Of a DNA stretch of 56,770 nucleotides, positions 54,453 to 56,770 are shown piece by piece. The position numbers were made by a program, and so were the translations under genes. The notes beneath the pieces were generated by a model. The model saw only the letters and a program-made list of their open reading frames with translations, had not been told where the DNA came from and did no database searches. Position 1 is the first letter of the stretch. The number at the start of each line of letters is the position of its first letter. Source of the stretch: Halioglobus sp. (GTDB lineage Bacteria > Pseudomonadota > Gammaproteobacteria > Pseudomonadales > Halieaceae); contig JAGRIE010000024.1 in assembly GCA_020443425.1 (NCBI GenBank), forward strand, positions 1-56,770, read 5' to 3'.

Positions 54453-55217
54453 ATGAGGATCATCAGCTTCAGCGCTGACGGTATAAAAAACGCCGCAGAG
54501 AATGGATTTTTCGACTGGCTGAACGAGCAGGACGCGGACTTTATCTGCGTGCAGGATTTGCAGTGCTCGGAATACGACCTGCAGGACAACCTTTTTTTCC
54601 CCACCGACTATAACGCCTACTTTTTTGACGATGTCGATGGCAAGGCCAACGGCGTCGCCATCTACTGCCGTAAAATGCCCAAGGCCATCATGACCGGGCT
54701 GGGCTTCACTGATTTCGATATGGAGGGGCGCTACATCCAGGCCGACTATGAAAATCTCAGTGTCGCCTGCCTGTTGGCGCCACATGCCGAGCCCGGTAAC
54801 GCCGCCCAACAGGGTCGCAAGAATGACTTTTACGCCCTGCTCGGCGCCCACCTGCAAAAAATCCGCAACAAGCGCCGGGAGTTCATCATCTGCGGCAACT
54901 GGCATATCGCCCACAGCGCCGCAGATGTGCAGGATACCCAGCGAAACAGCACCACGACCGGGTTTCTTGCGGAAGAGCGCCAGTGGATGGACGAACTGCT
55001 GGCATCCGGATACGTCGACGCCTTTCGCGAAATCAGTTCGGACCAGGACGAATTCACCTGGTGGCCGGACGGCAAGCGCGGAGAGAACGGCTGGCGCACG
55101 GATTTTCAAATCATTTCGCAGGGCCTGAAGTACGCCGTCGACTACGGCGCGATCTACAAGATCAAGGAGTTCTCAAACCACGCTCCCGTCATCATGGATT
55201 ACGATATAGAGGTGTAA
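54453..55217 (+). CDS. crc: Crc-like catabolite repression protein (inactive exonuclease III fold)
   Basis: 254 residues of the exonuclease III/EEP fold. It aligns by eye with Pseudomonas Crc: MRIISFSADGIKNAAENGFFDWL, FICVQDLQCSE, ICGNWHIAHSAADVQ, DEFTWWPDG, GWRTDFQIIS and FSNHAPVIMDYD. Catalytic positions are lost: LQE becomes VQD, GDxN becomes GNWH and SDH becomes SNH, as in Crc, which has no nuclease activity. Crc strengthens Hfq binding to A-rich target mRNAs in carbon catabolite repression. The position between pyrE and rph is also that of Pseudomonas crc. AAGGGG precedes the ATG. Whether a CrcZ-like RNA exists cannot be seen here. Confidence 0.86.
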   Translation: MRIISFSADGIKNAAENGFFDWLNEQDADFICVQDLQCSEYDLQDNLFFPTDYNAYFFDDVDGKANGVAIYCRKMPKAIMTGLGFTDFDMEGRYIQADYENLSVACLLAPHAEPGNAAQQGRKNDFYALLGAHLQKIRNKRREFIICGNWHIAHSAADVQDTQRNSTTTGFLAEERQWMDELLASGYVDAFREISSDQDEFTWWPDGKRGENGWRTDFQIISQGLKYAVDYGAIYKIKEFSNHAPVIMDYDIEV

Positions 55218-55235
55218 TCCCGGCTGGCGCACCGC

Positions 55236-55955
55236 TCAGGACGCCAGTGCGGCGTTCTGCAGGGTGATCAGCTGCTGTATTCCCGCAGTGGCCAAATCCA
55301 GCATACCCGTCAGTTCCGCGCGCGAAAAAGGTGCCTGTTCCGCAGTACCCTGCACCTCGATGATGCCACCCGACGCGCTCATAATGACATTCATGTCGGT
55401 ATCCGCTGACGAGTCCTCGGCGTAATCCAGGTCCAGCACCGGAACCCCCTGGTAAATTCCCACCGAGACAGACGCTATCATGTCCAGCAGGGGGTCTTGC
55501 TTGACCAGGTTCTCGCGCTGCAGAAAGCGGACCGCATCGACCACGGCGACACAGGCGCCCGTGATCGCGGCTGTGCGGGTGCCACCGTCGGCCTGAATGA
55601 CATCGCAGTCCACTGTAATGGTGTTCTCGCCAAGGCGGGACAGATCCAGCGCCGCACGCAGCGAGCGGCCGATCAGCCGTTGAATCTCCACCGTGCGACC
55701 ACCCTGTTTGCCACGACTGGCCTCACGCCCCATGCGGCTGCCGGTGGAGCGCGGCAACATGCCGTACTCGGCCGTGACCCAACCGCGCCCCTGGCCACGC
55801 ATAAAGCTGGGCACCCCCTTCTCAACTGAGGCGGTACAGATGACCTTGGTGTCGCCGAAGCACACCAGCACCGAACCCTCCGCATGCCGGGTGTAGTTGC
55901 GGGTAAAACTGATCTCTCGCAGTTGCTCGGGCGTGCGGCCACTGGGTCGTTGCAT
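55236..55955 (-). CDS. rph: Ribonuclease PH
   Basis: 239-residue phosphorolytic 3'-5' exoribonuclease that trims tRNA precursors. Motifs: [75 protein letters not shown] and [19 protein letters not shown]. The ATG at 55955 is preceded by GGAGAGA and matches the family; in-frame sequence further upstream is non-coding. Divergent from yicC and convergent with crc, as in pseudomonads. Confidence 0.97.
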   Translation of the reverse strand: MQRPSGRTPEQLREISFTRNYTRHAEGSVLVCFGDTKVICTASVEKGVPSFMRGQGRGWVTAEYGMLPRSTGSRMGREASRGKQGGRTVEIQRLIGRSLRAALDLSRLGENTITVDCDVIQADGGTRTAAITGACVAVVDAVRFLQRENLVKQDPLLDMIASVSVGIYQGVPVLDLDYAEDSSADTDMNVIMSASGGIIEVQGTAEQAPFSRAELTGMLDLATAGIQQLITLQNAALAS

Positions 55956-56039
55956 GATTCTCTCTCCGGTTTTGGTAACAGCGCGGTAGTATACTCGAGG
56001 GCGTCGCCTGATGTTGTACTTCGGGACAACCGCTTCACT

Positions 56040-56067
56040 GCGCGGCCCGACCTGCGCGGCCCGACCT
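56040..56067. repeat. 14-bp tandem duplication
   Basis: The 14-base unit GCGCGGCCCGACCT occurs twice in direct tandem (56040-56053, 56054-56067) in the rph-yicC divergent gap. Probably a simple slippage duplication. Confidence 0.75.
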
Positions 56068-56131
56068 GTATGCGCCGGTGACAAGCTGCTACACTCGAAT
56101 CCCTGCGCACAACACAGGCTAGCCAGACAGA

Positions 56132-56770
56132 ATGATTCACAGCATGACCGCCTTTGCGCGTGAAAGCACTGCCACGGCACAGGGTGTCCTGACGGTGGAG
56201 ATGCGCTCGGTCAATCACCGCTACCTCGACTGCAGTTTCAAGCTGCCCGATACGCTCAGGGCGCTCGAGCCCCGCCTGCGCGAGCGCGCTGGTGCGGCGC
56301 TGGCGAGGGGCAAACTCGACTGTATCATCCGGCTGCAGGCGGACCCGACACAGCCGGGCGCTCTGGAGATCGACCGCGAGAGACTGGCTGCGCTGGTGAC
56401 AGCCACACGCACCATTGAGGGGCAACTGGACAACCCGGCACCGGTCAGCCCGCTGGCGGTTTTGCAGTTTCCCGGTATCTGCAGCGCGCCCCAGGCATCA
56501 GAGGAGCAGTTACAGTCGGAGGCGCTCGCGGTGTTCAGCCGGGCCCTGGCCAATATGCAACAGACTCGCCTGCGCGAGGGGGAGAAACTCGCAAGCGCGG
56601 TGCGCAATCGACTGGCACAGGTCGAGGCCGCCGTCGTCGCCACTCGCAAGATACTGCCCGCATTGATGCAGCAGCAGCGCGAGCGCATCACAGCCAGGAT
56701 TGCCGACCTGGGCGTGGAAATCGACCGCGGCCGGCTCGAACAGGAACTCGTCTACCTGGCGCAAAAGGCC
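56132..56770 (+). CDS. yicC: YicC-family endoribonuclease, N-terminal part
   Basis: Starts at ATG 56132 and remains open to the window end (213 codons seen of about 287 usual). [42 protein letters not shown] is the YicC N-terminal signature, followed by [32 protein letters not shown], and [18 protein letters not shown]. YicC proteins are reported to be endoribonucleases acting on small RNAs. Divergent from rph, as in most gammaproteobacteria. The 3' part is beyond the window. Confidence 0.94.
   Translation, partial: MIHSMTAFARESTATAQGVLTVEMRSVNHRYLDCSFKLPDTLRALEPRLRERAGAALARGKLDCIIRLQADPTQPGALEIDRERLAALVTATRTIEGQLDNPAPVSPLAVLQFPGICSAPQASEEQLQSEALAVFSRALANMQQTRLREGEKLASAVRNRLAQVEAAVVATRKILPALMQQQRERITARIADLGVEIDRGRLEQELVYLAQKA

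Overview
This window is chromosomal housekeeping DNA, rich in G and C, from a gammaproteobacterium. Gene orders such as proC-yggS next to pilT/pilU, metX-metW-DUF4426-rdgB-hemW, gshB-tonB-yqgE-yqgF, ftsY-ftsE-ftsX-rpoH and coaBC-algC-argB-slmA/pyrE-crc-rph-yicC resemble Pseudomonas. The TonB receptor, TPR-sulfotransferases, a PEP-CTERM protein, a Coq4 homologue and a cholesterol-oxidase-like GMC enzyme point to a marine, Halieaceae-like (OM60/NOR5) lineage. That placement is inference. I saw no rRNA, tRNA, CRISPR array, transposon, prophage or plasmid gene.

Layout: 1-377, tail of serA. 655-4695, TonB-dependent receptor and a TPR-sulfotransferase. 4666-11043 (minus), central carbon cluster tkt-epd-pgk-fba plus an alpha/beta hydrolase. 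11231-16509 (plus), methyl-cycle cluster: an ArsR-methyltransferase regulator (SahR-type), metK, ahcY, metF, rsmE. 16513-25521, an accessory stretch: membrane esterase, glycine-zipper lipoprotein, Rap1a/Tai-like secreted protein, Coq4, PEP-CTERM protein, second TPR-sulfotransferase, diguanylate cyclase, GMC oxidoreductase. 25674-30811, gshB, tonB, yqgE, yqgF facing pilT-pilU. 30945-37887, yggS-proC-yggT-metX-metW-DUF4426-rdgB-hemW and a membrane protein. 37884-43270 (minus), trmB, DUF423, rpoH, ftsX, ftsE, ftsY. 43348-47100, rsmD, coaD, mutM, rpmB-rpmG, radC. 47196-56770, coaBC, long-form algC, argB, slmA, DUF4124, pyrE, crc, rph, yicC (cut by the window end).

The novelty is mostly in the wiring. 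A perfect 26-bp palindrome overlaps a promoter that appears to give a leaderless transcript for the SahR-type regulator of the SAM cycle. A perfect CIRCE element (HrcA operator) lies just upstream of rpoH, which would tie the HrcA and sigma-32 heat-shock circuits together. A sigma-54 promoter precedes the PEP-CTERM gene. A perfect TGTGA-N6-TCACA (CRP/Vfr) site lies upstream of the diguanylate cyclase. An almost identical dyad sits at the same distance before the esterase and the GMC oxidoreductase, suggesting a small unknown regulon. The Crc homologue has lost the nuclease catalytic residues, AlgC carries a two-helix membrane/periplasmic module, and the pyrimidine genes and dut that I expected at two syntenic positions are missing.
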